A DNA stretch of 23,308 nucleotides from DASRAJ01 sp039920305 (GCA_039920305.1 JBDSEA010000032.1:1-23308); one strand, 5' to 3'. Positions 1-7,580 are shown, numbered from the stretch's first letter. The notes: generated by a model not told the origin, from the letters alone. Numbers and translations are program-made.

Positions 1-307
1 ATGCAGTATTTTTTCTTTCGGTATCTTTCTTTTCAGCATCAGGAGATAATTTATTTCCGGTATTATCAAATCGGTAGGTAATACCCCGGGTGGTAAAAAA
101 AATATTTGCTCCGCCGTCATCAACAGCATATTGAATGGCTGATTCACTGCGATTATTCATTCCCTCAAACTGTCCTTGGTTTTCAATAAAAACCTTTTGC
201 TCAAAGGGATTCCTGATGGACCAACCTGCTTTCACCGGAGAGCCGGCATTAACTTTATTTGCAAACAGGATTATTATTAATGTGAGGGATATGGTGAAGT
301 ATTTCAT
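1..307 (-). CDS. N-terminus of a secreted SBBP-type cell-surface protein (partial)
   Basis: This is the first 102 codons of a minus-strand gene that leaves the window at position 1. The ATG is at 307-305. The first ~21 residues form a signal peptide: a Lys near the start, then a hydrophobic stretch (TISLTLIIILFA) ending near NAGS. After it comes VFIENQGQF and then YAVDDGGANIFFTTRGITY. That pattern is typical of the N-terminal domain of Bacteroidota SBBP-repeat and gliding-motility-associated surface proteins. No repeats or sorting domain can be seen because the rest is missing. No Shine-Dalgarno motif precedes the ATG. The gene is divergent from the AlkB-like gene at 435 and shares a ~125-bp intergenic region with it. 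Family placement rests on one motif-rich stretch, so it is probable rather than certain. Confidence 0.65.
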   Translation of the reverse strand, partial: MKYFTISLTLIIILFANKVNAGSPVKAGWSIRNPFEQKVFIENQGQFEGMNNRSESAIQYAVDDGGANIFFTTRGITYRFDNTGNKLSPDAEKKDTERKNTA

Positions 308-401
308 TGCCGGAGGAAGTTAATGGATGATGAAATTACTCGTTGCATGGCAATATCAGCATTATTATACCACAACTTTTCTTTCAAAAGTTACCTTTTT
401 T

Positions 402-409
402 TAATCTTG
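402..409 (+). promoter_or_regulatory. Candidate -7 promoter element of the AlkB-like gene
   Basis: TAATCTTG matches the Bacteroidota -7 consensus TAnnTTTG at all but one position. It lies 25 nt before the ATG at 435, in a T-rich intergenic region shared with the divergent gene ending at 307. No convincing -33 TTTG is seen at the usual spacing, so this is a weak call. Confidence 0.35.
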
Positions 410-434
410 CAGATATTTCCTTTGAATATTAAGT

Positions 435-1055
435 ATGCAAAGTGAATTATTTGAAGAAGGAGCTCCTGCTGATAAAAGCACTGTGAATCTCCTGCCCTAT
501 GATGGGGAAGTGTATGGTTATAAAAAATTCTTTTCGGAAAAGGAGAGTAATTTCCTGTTCGAGACATTACTGAATAATATCCAATGGAAGCAGGATCGGA
601 TTAAGTTTTATGGCAAGGAAGTTTACCTGCCCAGACTCACGGCGTGGTATGGTGAGCATCATGCAGATTATTCCTACTCCGGCATCAGCATGAAATCACA
701 TCCATGGACGCCCGAGCTTCTGGAAATCAAATCGCAAATTGAAGCGCTGGCGCAAATGCTTTTTACAAGTGTGCTGCTGAATTACTACCGTGATGGAAGC
801 GATTACGTGGGATGGCACCGCGACAATGAAAAAGTTCTTCGCGTCAATCCTGTAATTGCCTCTGTTAGCTTTGGAGCAACAAGAACATTTAAATTCAGGC
901 ACATCATTGATATAACAATAAAAAGCATAGAACTTACTCATGGAACCTATATGCTTATGAAGGGTGAAACACAGCATATGTGAGAACATCAGATTCCTAA
1001 AAGCAAAAAGATTATAGCCCCGCGCATCAATCTTACATTCAGAATACTGTGGTAA
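435..1055 (+). pseudogene. AlkB-like 2OG-Fe(II) dioxygenase interrupted by an in-frame TGA
   Basis: The frame encodes a 206-codon AlkB homologue, the usual size for bacterial and ALKBH2/3-like DNA dealkylases, which remove alkyl groups from damaged bases using 2-oxoglutarate and Fe(II). The first two iron ligands are in WHRDNE (H128 and D130 of the frame), preceded by LNYYRDGSDYVGWH. Substrate-side motifs PRLTAWYG and SVSFGATRTFKFRH are present. Codon 183 (981-983) is TGA, where relatives have Trp (consensus GETQHHWQHQIP; here GETQHM-stop-EHQIP). The same frame continues cleanly through KSKKIIAPRINLTFRILW to TAA at 1053-1055. The missing tail holds the third iron ligand (H185) and the 2OG-binding arginines (R197, R203), so the 182-residue product should be inactive. 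It could be a real nonsense mutation or a single base error (TGG to TGA). The neighbour downstream is ligD, also DNA repair. Confidence 0.85.
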
Positions 1056-1491
1056 TGTATTGTGAGATTGCTCAATAATTCATTTATTTATCATGGTACA
1101 AGGCAGAATCCGGATTGTCCCGGTCCTGCATGCTGTCCATGATAGTCGGACCGGATCCATTGCCATTATAATTGCCGGCATTTGACGCTGGCGGCAGGGC
1201 ACGGACGGAATCATTTTTATGCGCACTAGTGGAAGCATTCCTGTATGCAGGGGCATTCAGCAATATAATCCCTGTTATCAATCGCAAAGATTTTTCAGGA
1301 AAAAGAGTTTCATAGGAATTTTTTCTTTCAATTCAATAAAATCCACGCCATCCTTTACCAGGTTTCTTCTTCAGTGGTGCTTTTCCTGAATCTGATTATT
1401 TCAGGAATAGCATTTGATTCAGTTGAAGAAATGATCGGGGCAGATCTCTTGTTCATATTCCACCGGATAAAATTTTTCTTAATCATCCTAT
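1056..1491. other. Intergenic gap between the AlkB-like gene and ligD
   Basis: About 435 bp with no confident gene. On the minus strand it holds a weak, possibly frameshifted small ORF (1084-1313, listed separately). The frame of ligD is closed by a TAA at 1480-1482, so no missing N-terminal ligD domain is hidden here. No clear terminator for the AlkB-like gene was found. Confidence 0.6.
1084..1313 (-). pseudogene. Possible small secreted peptide gene with a frameshift
   Basis: The open frame 1287-1084 (minus) ends in TGA and has no ATG start, only TTG. Its C-terminal half is polar and Gly/Asn/Asp-rich (NAGNYNGNGSG, MDSMQDRDNPDSALYHDK). Slightly upstream, an ATG at 1313-1311 opens MKLFFLKN in another frame, which closes at a TGA after 11 codons. 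One extra base in the T5 or A5 run would join the two into MKLFFLKN-LRLITGIILLNAP, which looks like a signal peptide. I do not recognise a family. It may be a decayed secreted peptide, an assembly error, or chance. Confidence 0.28.
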
Positions 1492-3561
1492 ATGGCTTCA
1501 GCAAATCATGGAAGTGCAGGCAGTTCAAATATTCTCACCAGGCAAATGAGAATGTATGTGAGTCAGGGAATAAAGTCTCCGTTCCCGGTCAAAATTTCAC
1601 CCATGCTTGCGACCCTTGTGGATGAAGCTTTTGATGAGCCCGGATGGATTTACGAGGTAAAGTGGGACGGATACCGTGCAGTAGCTTATCTTAACCAGGG
1701 TACAGTAGATTTACTTTCGAGAAATGGTAAGTCTTTCAATGAGAAATTTTATTCTGTATATAATGTATTAAAAGGATGGGGAATTAATGCTGTAGTTGAC
1801 GGTGAGATAGTTGTATTAAATGAAAAGGGGATAGCTGATTTCAGTGATCTTCAGGCATGGCGAAGTGAGGCCGATGGTGATCTGGTATTTTACCTGTTTG
1901 ATATTTTGTGGCTTGAGGGATATGATCTGACAGGCCTGCCACTAACAGAGCGTAAAAAAATTTTAAATCTCATCATGCCGCCTGCAGCCGGTATCAGGAT
2001 CAGTGAAAGCTTTGATGCCGGAGCGAAAGAATTTTTTGAAGTCGCAAGACAGATGAAGCTGGAAGGGATCATCGCAAAAAAGACGGATAGTAAATATATC
2101 CCTCGACTGCGGTCGAAAGAATGGCTGAAGATAAAAACCGAAACCCGGCAGGAAGCGATCATTGCCGGATATACGATCAATGAAAACACTGCAAAGAAAT
2201 TCAGCGCTTTGCTGCTTGGGGTTTACGAAGGAGACCAGCTTCAGTTTATCGGTCCGGTTGGAACCGGATTTTCTAACCAGCTCCAGGAGGAGATTCTACA
2301 GAAATTGAAACCCTTTATAACAACGAAATGTCCCTTTAAAACTGTTCCTGAATACAATAAGCCCTCGCGCTTCAGGCCCAATCCCCCGAAAGCAATGGTT
2401 AAATGGGTTCAGCCCAGGGTGGTAGCAGAAATAAGTTACCGGGAACTGACAAGAGAGGGTGCTCTGCGGCACACATCATTCAAAGGATTGAGGATGGATA
2501 AAAATGCCATGCAGGTTGTGAGGGAGCAGTCAAAACAAACGGAGGCCATAGTAAAAGAAATCGAAAGTTCATATTCTGCTAAAAAATTATTTAAGAAAAC
2601 TGTGAATAAAGAACGAAAGACCCTTCTTAATCCTGTCGATGAAACACAGGTGCGAAGCATTAACGGCCATGAGCTTAAGTTTACCAACCTCAGTAAAATA
2701 TTCTACCCCAAGGGGAAGGTCACCAAGCGTGATGTGATCAATTATTATTACCAGGTTGCGGAATATATATTGCCCTACCTGAAGGACAGGCCTCAAACGC
2801 TCATCCGTCATCCGAATGGAATTGAAGGTGAAAGCTTCTACCAGAAGGATGTGACCGGCAAGGCGCCGGACTGGATTAAAACATTTCCATACCATAGCGA
2901 AGCTGATGATCGCGATAAAAAGTTTTTGGTGTGTATGGATGAGGCGAGCCTGCTGTACATGGCGTCTCTTGGCTGCCTTGAAATGCATCCCTGGAGCAGC
3001 CGCATACAATCACCGGATCATCCGGACTGGTGCATCATTGATCTTGATCCTGATAAAAATACTTTTGAGCAGGTGATCAGGGCTGCACAGGTAACACATG
3101 AGGTTCTCGATGCTGCAAATATTCCTTCATATTGTAAAACATCTGGATCTACAGGACTGCACATTTACATTCCGCTGGGGGCAAAATATTCTTACGAGGA
3201 ATCAAAAGAGTTTGGCCGGGTGATCGTAAAAATTATTCATTCACAGATTCCAAAATTCACGAGCATTGAGCGGCTGACGAGCAACCGGGATGGAAAGATG
3301 TATCTCGATTTTCTGCAGAACCGCCCGCAGGCTACACTTGCCGCGCCTTATTCGCTGAGGCCGAAACCGGATTCTACCGCATCCATACCGTTGCATTGGG
3401 ACGAAGTGAAGAAAGGATTGAAGATGAAAGATTTCACAATCTTCAACGCTGTGGCGAGAGTGCGGCAAGAGGGTGATATTTTCAAGGGTGTGCTTGGGAA
3501 GGGAATCAATATCCCGAAAGCATTGAAGAAACTAAATGAATTTAGCCGGGAGGTGAAATAG
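1492..3561 (+). CDS. ligD: DNA ligase D (ligase plus primase-polymerase domains, no phosphoesterase domain)
   Basis: ATP-dependent ligase of bacterial non-homologous end joining, which seals double-strand breaks together with Ku. Ligase domain: nucleophile K57 in EVKWDG, motif III region DGEIVV (103-108) and FDILW (136-140), motif IV EGIIAKK (191-197), motif V WLKIK (211-215). An OB-fold follows to about residue 350 (WVQPRVVAEISYRELTREG). A linker leads to the AEP-type polymerase domain from about 390 to the end: LSKIFYPKG, metal-binding D517 and D519 in IIDLDPD, H557 in SGSTGLHIYIP, and PYSLRPKP. The order LIG-POL is usual in Bacteroidota, but the ~170-residue N-terminal 3'-phosphoesterase domain is absent: 689 residues against roughly 800-900 for three-domain forms. 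An in-frame TAA at 1480 rules out a longer frame. Met19 or Met21 are alternative starts. No Ku gene is in the window. Confidence 0.95.
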   Translation: MASANHGSAGSSNILTRQMRMYVSQGIKSPFPVKISPMLATLVDEAFDEPGWIYEVKWDGYRAVAYLNQGTVDLLSRNGKSFNEKFYSVYNVLKGWGINAVVDGEIVVLNEKGIADFSDLQAWRSEADGDLVFYLFDILWLEGYDLTGLPLTERKKILNLIMPPAAGIRISESFDAGAKEFFEVARQMKLEGIIAKKTDSKYIPRLRSKEWLKIKTETRQEAIIAGYTINENTAKKFSALLLGVYEGDQLQFIGPVGTGFSNQLQEEILQKLKPFITTKCPFKTVPEYNKPSRFRPNPPKAMVKWVQPRVVAEISYRELTREGALRHTSFKGLRMDKNAMQVVREQSKQTEAIVKEIESSYSAKKLFKKTVNKERKTLLNPVDETQVRSINGHELKFTNLSKIFYPKGKVTKRDVINYYYQVAEYILPYLKDRPQTLIRHPNGIEGESFYQKDVTGKAPDWIKTFPYHSEADDRDKKFLVCMDEASLLYMASLGCLEMHPWSSRIQSPDHPDWCIIDLDPDKNTFEQVIRAAQVTHEVLDAANIPSYCKTSGSTGLHIYIPLGAKYSYEESKEFGRVIVKIIHSQIPKFTSIERLTSNRDGKMYLDFLQNRPQATLAAPYSLRPKPDSTASIPLHWDEVKKGLKMKDFTIFNAVARVRQEGDIFKGVLGKGINIPKALKKLNEFSREVK

Positions 3562-3626
3562 CTTGTTATGCAAACCAGGCTGTATATTTAACGAGTTAAG
3601 CCAGGACTGCGAACCCATAAGCGCGG

Positions 3627-4079
3627 TTATTTTTGGTTTATAAGGTATTCAAAATGAATAACCCTTTCTGCCCTTGCCCCTGTTGACTGGTAAAACTTAA
3701 TCGCGTAAACGTCCGGTTCGTCTGCCTGAACCATTACTGCTTCAACACCAATTGTATTGCAATAATTGTTATTACCCGCAATCAGCATTTTACCGATTCC
3801 ATTTCGCTGAAGTTCAGTTATTACAGCAAGGTCGAAAATATAAACCAATGGCGATTTTGAATAATATTGGTGCATGATATAAGAAGTCAACCCACCCACC
3901 ACTTTGTTATCAAGCAAGGCGACAAAAACAAAAAAATCATCCTTTTCTAATAATTGTTGAAGATAAGTTTCATCAGGCATTTTGAGGTTTTTCATTTCAA
4001 AAACATTTTCAAAAATATTTATAAGTTCAATGAAATTGTCAAGGTCCTGTTTGGTCAGTTTCTTTATTTCTATGTCCAT
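3627..4079 (-). CDS. GNAT acetyltransferase resembling AAC(3)-I aminoglycoside acetyltransferases
   Basis: A 150-residue GCN5-related N-acetyltransferase, which transfers an acetyl group from acetyl-CoA to an amine. The middle and C-terminal pattern follows AAC(3)-I enzymes: FVALLDNKVVGGLTSYIM (52-69), VYIFDLAV (79-86), the acetyl-CoA pyrophosphate loop QRNGIG (91-96), then VMVQADEPDVYAIKFYQSTG (115-134) and VIHFEYLI near the end. AAC(3)-I proteins show the matching order YIYDLAV, RRQGI, VQAD, FY..LG and HFDI. Aminoglycoside acetylation is therefore a fair hypothesis, but only the family is shown; chromosomal members may act on other amines. GC is about 36% over 3661-4080 (hand count), below the ~45% of sampled ligD lines, which suggests separate ancestry. 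It is convergent with ligD (65-bp gap). A decayed copy of part of this gene lies at 4150-4220. Confidence 0.8.
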   Translation of the reverse strand: MDIEIKKLTKQDLDNFIELINIFENVFEMKNLKMPDETYLQQLLEKDDFFVFVALLDNKVVGGLTSYIMHQYYSKSPLVYIFDLAVITELQRNGIGKMLIAGNNNYCNTIGVEAVMVQADEPDVYAIKFYQSTGARAERVIHFEYLINQK

Positions 4080-4149
4080 TCGTTGTACTTGTCACCGTCT
4101 TTCATTTGTGAGGGAGGGTGATTTTGTTATATAACTTGTAGTCTTGGCC

Positions 4150-4220
4150 ACTTAATGGCGTACTCGTCCAGTTCGTATGCCTGAACCATTTCTGCTTAAA
4201 CACCAATTGTATTTCAATAA
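4150..4220 (-). pseudogene. Decayed fragment of a second AAC(3)-I-like acetyltransferase
   Basis: Aligned without gaps, 4150-4220 matches 3695-3765 at 63 of 71 bases (89% by hand). The segment corresponds to the NTIGVEAVMVQADEPDVYAIK part of the intact gene and has the same orientation. In the matching frame it reads NTIGV, stop, AEMVQAYELDEYAIK, with a further stop just before NTIGV. No similarity was seen on either side. It is a remnant of a duplicated or independently acquired copy, not a working gene. Confidence 0.8.
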
Positions 4221-4477
4221 AGTAAACGGAATGAGGTCAACCGTAAGTCAAAAGTTTGCCGAAAATATTTTGGTAGTATGCAGGGAATGCATTGTAAGTA
4301 AAGCTTGTTCTAACGCAAGGTGTGAAATTCCGGTTTGATATCGTGTAGGTCTGCGGGCAATGTTGAAGTAATTGCAGATGTTTTATTACTGGTTTGTTTC
4401 TCATTTAATTTTAATAAGGGACATCTATACGGCTTTCCGGTTCATTGTGCGGAAAATTTAAGGCCCGGTTAAACCTG

Positions 4478-4675
4478 TTACATATACCTTTCAATCGTAT
4501 ACCGCATTCTTTGGAGTAAGGCTTCCCGCCGCCTTACATCAAGTCCATTCCAGCGAACATTCAACGTTATGGATTGCTCGAACCTGGGCTTTCGCAAGTG
4601 GGGTGCAGCAAGATTATAATGAAAAATGTCTTCCACTTCAAAATCAATAACCCGTTTTCTTGATGGTCGTTTCAT
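4478..4675 (-). CDS. Hypothetical small basic protein
   Basis: A 65-residue ORF that starts with ATG and ends with TAA. Arg-rich at both ends (MKRPSRKR at the N-terminus, DVRRREALLQRMRYTIERYM at the C-terminus), with an amphipathic-looking C-terminal helix. No family was recognised, and no signal peptide or membrane segment is present. It could be a small DNA- or RNA-binding protein, a remnant of a larger gene, or a chance ORF. It lies alone in the gene-poor stretch, with no clear promoter or ribosome-binding site. Confidence 0.3.
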   Translation of the reverse strand: MKRPSRKRVIDFEVEDIFHYNLAAPHLRKPRFEQSITLNVRWNGLDVRRREALLQRMRYTIERYM

Positions 4676-4904
4676 AAGGATTTGGGTGTGTTATGGTGAT
4701 GTTGGGGAAATGATTGGTAATGAAAAAAGTAAAATGCTGAACAATGCTAAATAAACTCCGGAATTATCAAGAATGTGATTTGAGTAAATATCCACATTTA
4801 ATGGTAAATTGTTTCCTGCAGGGTACGTTTCATTTTTTTAATGAGTCCGGTGCTGCAAGGAACTGATTCGGTTTTGACGGAATGATTTCTTTTGTTGTGG
4901 TGTT

Positions 4905-5408
4905 ATGGTCTATCATTTTAAGCAAAAAGGATGTTTCAACAGGTTCTTCATAAAGCCGGTACATGCCTGGTTAGATTCCTATCATATTTTCAGTTTTGGA
5001 AGCTACTATAATCCCGGGCGGATGAATTTTGGTGTTCTGAGGGTATTGAATGATGATACAGTTTCAGGCGGAATGGGATTTGGAAAGCATCCTTATGAAA
5101 ACATGGAGATCATTTCTATTCCACTTGAGGGCAATCTCGAACATTTTGACAACATGGGCAATCATGCAGTGATCAGGCAGGATGACATTCAGGCGATGAA
5201 CGCAGGAACCGGTAAATCCCACAGCGAGAAAAATGAGAGCAGCAAGAAACCGGTAAAGTTTTTACAAATCTGGATTCTTCCTGATCGCGATGCCGCGGAG
5301 TTTATTTCGCTCCGGGCTTCTTTGCCTGGTAAATTAGAATTTAATTCCAATGGTTTTTCATTCCGGCTGGCCTTAATGAAAACTCATTACCTTCGACACC
5401 CGTCATAA
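4905..5408 (+). CDS. Truncated pirin-family protein
   Basis: Pirins are bicupin metalloproteins of about 230-290 residues; some show quercetinase activity. Here residues 20-127 follow the N-terminal cupin closely: HAWLDSYHIFSFGSYYNP, MNFGVLRVLNDDTVSGGMGF, MEIISIPLEGNLEH, IQAMNAGTGKSHSE, VKFLQIWILPDRD. Expected metal ligands are H62, H106 and E108, but the second His of the usual HPHxxME motif is Tyr64 (HPYENME). After WILPDRD the family sequence stops: the last ~40 residues do not resemble the PRYDQ region, and the whole C-terminal cupin is missing. No other frame before 5423 restores it. The first ~19 residues also look atypical for the family. The gene is probably a deletion remnant. It lies 14 bp upstream of the next gene. 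Confidence 0.75.
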   Translation: MVYHFKQKGCFNRFFIKPVHAWLDSYHIFSFGSYYNPGRMNFGVLRVLNDDTVSGGMGFGKHPYENMEIISIPLEGNLEHFDNMGNHAVIRQDDIQAMNAGTGKSHSEKNESSKKPVKFLQIWILPDRDAAEFISLRASLPGKLEFNSNGFSFRLALMKTHYLRHPS

Positions 5409-5422
5409 AACCATTTCAAATC

Positions 5423-6814
5423 ATGAAGCAAAAAATTACACTTATACTGTTACTGCTTTTTTCAGGAGTTCCAGCTTTTTCACAATCTTCTTATATTGAT
5501 TCCTTATTTACCGGTTATTTTCAGAGAACGCAGGGATGGACCGGCGGTGATGCCACGATCTCTATTCCCCTGCCGGACGGAAGAACGATGTGGCTTTTCG
5601 GGGACAGTTATATTGATCATTATGACAGCAGCGATAACACATTGCCCTGTTTATTCCAGGTAAGAAATTGCTTCACTGTGCAGGATGCAGTAAACCTGAA
5701 CCAGATGATAACCTATATTGATTCAACCAAAACAGGCATTGATCAAACCTATTTTAAGCTTGGTACGGTTGGCAATAATGTTTACTGGCCCGGTCATGGA
5801 TTTGTGAAAGACGATACGGTTTTCATATTTCTCGAGAAGTATAACGGAACTAATTACGATTATCTCGGCCAGAACATTGCAAAGGTTTTGCTTCCATCAT
5901 TCAAGCTATTAAGCATCACCACACTCCCCTTAATGAATAACCTCCACATGGGTAAAGCGGTGATCTATGATGATACATCAGGGTATTATTACATCTATGG
6001 TAATAAGCTGAACTGGATTGTTTACGAGCCTTATGTAGCACGCACCAAGTTTGAGAATCTTGTTTCGGGAAACTGGGAATTCTATGCCGGCACTGATTGG
6101 ACACCCATTCCGGTGCTGGCAAAAAAAATCAGTGGTGAAATTGTATCGCCTGGTTTCAGCGTGGTAAAAATCAAGGGCGTTTATCACCTGATTACACAGG
6201 ATAATGGCTACCTGACTTGCGGTTTAGGAAGAAATATATATTCATACAGCAGCAGCGCTCCGGCAGGGAAATTTCAATCACCGCGTCTGCTTTACACTGT
6301 AAAAGACCAGATCAACGGGCATTACCTCCTAACCTATAATGCTACTGCGCACCCGGAATTTATTGAAAATGATGAGCTGCTAATTGCTTACAATGTAAAT
6401 GATATGGTGGATACGCTGGCGCCGGATGTGTGCCCTTCACAATGCAAGCATCCATTCACTGATCGCTGGATTGCAGACTCCTACCGCCCGAAATTTGTTA
6501 GGGTTCCGTACAGTGTAATGGGTATAAAGAGTGGTACAGGCCTGCAGGGTGTAGAGGTTGAGCCAAACCCTGCTTTTGAAATGCTTACCGTTCATCTAAA
6601 TTCTGAAACGCGGCAGCCAGTCACCATAACATTCATGAATAAAATGGGGAAGGTATTCCTGCAACAGCATAATGTAATATTAAATGCAGGTCATAATGAG
6701 TTGCAGTTAAATCTCTCAACATTGTCACCCGATATTTATTTGATGGTTGTGCACCAAGTTGACCAAAGCGGCACTCAGCCATTATGGGAACCAAAAATTA
6801 TTTTGAAAAACTGA
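5423..6814 (+). CDS. T9SS-secreted beta-propeller-like protein (DUF4185/DUF5005-like)
   Basis: A 463-residue exported protein. Residues 1-21 form a signal peptide (MKQKITLILLLLFSG, cleavage after AFSQ). The body has WTGGDATISIPLPDG, RTMWLFGDSYI, GHGFVKDDTVFIFLEKY, VSPGFSVVKIKGVYHLITQ and PEFIENDELLIAYNVN. This repeating blade pattern is typical of the five-bladed propellers in DUF4185/DUF5005-type proteins, often linked to carbohydrate-active enzymes. The last ~80 residues (from VEVEPNPAFEMLTV to IILKN) are a T9SS type A sorting domain, so the protein should cross the outer membrane by the type IX system and be released or anchored at the surface. No catalytic residue can be assigned. It lies 14 bp after the truncated pirin, and is convergent with lolA. 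Confidence 0.8.
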   Translation: MKQKITLILLLLFSGVPAFSQSSYIDSLFTGYFQRTQGWTGGDATISIPLPDGRTMWLFGDSYIDHYDSSDNTLPCLFQVRNCFTVQDAVNLNQMITYIDSTKTGIDQTYFKLGTVGNNVYWPGHGFVKDDTVFIFLEKYNGTNYDYLGQNIAKVLLPSFKLLSITTLPLMNNLHMGKAVIYDDTSGYYYIYGNKLNWIVYEPYVARTKFENLVSGNWEFYAGTDWTPIPVLAKKISGEIVSPGFSVVKIKGVYHLITQDNGYLTCGLGRNIYSYSSSAPAGKFQSPRLLYTVKDQINGHYLLTYNATAHPEFIENDELLIAYNVNDMVDTLAPDVCPSQCKHPFTDRWIADSYRPKFVRVPYSVMGIKSGTGLQGVEVEPNPAFEMLTVHLNSETRQPVTITFMNKMGKVFLQQHNVILNAGHNELQLNLSTLSPDIYLMVVHQVDQSGTQPLWEPKIILKN

Positions 6815-6932
6815 TTCTTAAGGAATGCAGAGCTATCCTTTACTTAAAATTAATACAAACAGATAGACTCAATAATAATTGCGGAAAGAAAGCGGGTGAT
6901 GGTAATTATCAATTACAGTCCGTATATAAATT

Positions 6933-7580
6933 TCAGCGCAGATCTACCACTTCAATGCCGGGATGTTGCTTATTATCAAAAGTGAATAATGAATCTGCAA
7001 TATCCGGGTCGGGAGTAAACTTCTTGATTTCATAGGTGTATCGATTCCCGTTTTTATCAAATACAACCGCGCTTTGTACTGCTTTGGCGATCTTATCAAT
7101 TCCAAGCCTGATCTTGAAATAAGGCTTTGATTTATCATGTGGGGTAAGTTCAATGATCTGAATCAGCTTGCCGGATAATTTCTTTTCTTCAATATATGCA
7201 TATAGAAAATCCTTTTCATAAATCGTAAAAATCTGTGAGGGTGTTATGGTATTCTCATCAGGATCATAATTATTCACCTGCACTTCATTTGCATCTTTCA
7301 AATAGGTCCATACAGTTGTATTATCGCAAATAATCTCCTGGTTTTTCAACTGAATTTTATACTTGTTACCATTAACATACAATGTACCGCTTTGTACATC
7401 TTTCGAAGTGTTGGCTCCATTCTCAACTCTAACCGTAAAATCTGCCTGAACTGCCTTAAGAGATTTATATTTAGCACTCACACCATTTAGAATCTCCGTG
7501 GCTTTAGGATCATTTTGAGGAGTTTGCGCGGGCATATAGGAGGAACCCAGAACAAGTAAAAGTAGAAAAATCGTTTTCAT
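6933..7580 (-). CDS. lolA: LolA-family outer-membrane lipoprotein carrier
   Basis: A 215-residue periplasmic protein. LolA accepts lipoproteins released from the inner membrane and carries them across the periplasm. The ATG at 7580-7578 is chosen because it begins a signal peptide (MKTIFLLLLVLGSSYMPAQ); an in-frame upstream TTG at 7619 would add 13 residues with no signal character and overlap the ftsK stop. The mature part shows the family pattern: AKYKSLKAVQADFTVRVEN, SGTLYVNGNKYKIQL, EIICDNTTVWTYLKDANEVQVNNYDP, and near the end FTPDPDIADSLFTFD. The gene lies 38 bp downstream of ftsK on the same strand. The ftsK-lolA order is common in Bacteroidota and suggests one transcript. Confidence 0.88.
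   Translation of the reverse strand: MKTIFLLLLVLGSSYMPAQTPQNDPKATEILNGVSAKYKSLKAVQADFTVRVENGANTSKDVQSGTLYVNGNKYKIQLKNQEIICDNTTVWTYLKDANEVQVNNYDPDENTITPSQIFTIYEKDFLYAYIEEKKLSGKLIQIIELTPHDKSKPYFKIRLGIDKIAKAVQSAVVFDKNGNRYTYEIKKFTPDPDIADSLFTFDNKQHPGIEVVDLR

Larger units (their letters stand above)
4080..4904. other. Gene-poor stretch with a gene fragment and an orphan ORF
   Basis: About 825 bp without a confidently assigned gene. It contains a 71-bp degenerate copy of the neighbouring acetyltransferase (4150-4220) and a 65-codon minus-strand ORF (4478-4675). The remainder, 4221-4477 and 4676-4904, shows no recognisable coding, RNA or mobile-element signal. With the low-GC gene beside it and the truncated pirin after it, the stretch looks like a site of past insertion and decay. 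Confidence 0.55.

Noticed and set aside
435..1055. UGA being read as Trp (recoded genetic code) in the AlkB-like gene
   Set aside because: Other genes in the window end properly at TGA (pyrR, lolA, the dehydrogenase and isomerase genes) and use TGG for Trp, so TGA is a normal stop here.
1374..1625. An 83-codon plus-strand frame at the start of ligD
   Set aside because: It overlaps the real ligD start in another frame and has no protein-like pattern.
4108..4118. GTGAGGGAGGG shared with the hairpin at 18842-18852 as a dispersed repeat
   Set aside because: Chance 11-base matches are expected many times in a window this size, and the flanks do not match.
4080..4477. Integron attC sites near the AAC(3)-I-like gene
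   Set aside because: No pair of RYYYAAC/GTTRRRY core sites with a foldable spacer could be found, and no integrase of that type is present.
4660..4690. AATCCTTATGAAAC shared by the starts of the orphan ORF and the Lys1-like gene
   Set aside because: A 14-base match can occur by chance across both strands of 23 kb, and the surrounding bases differ.
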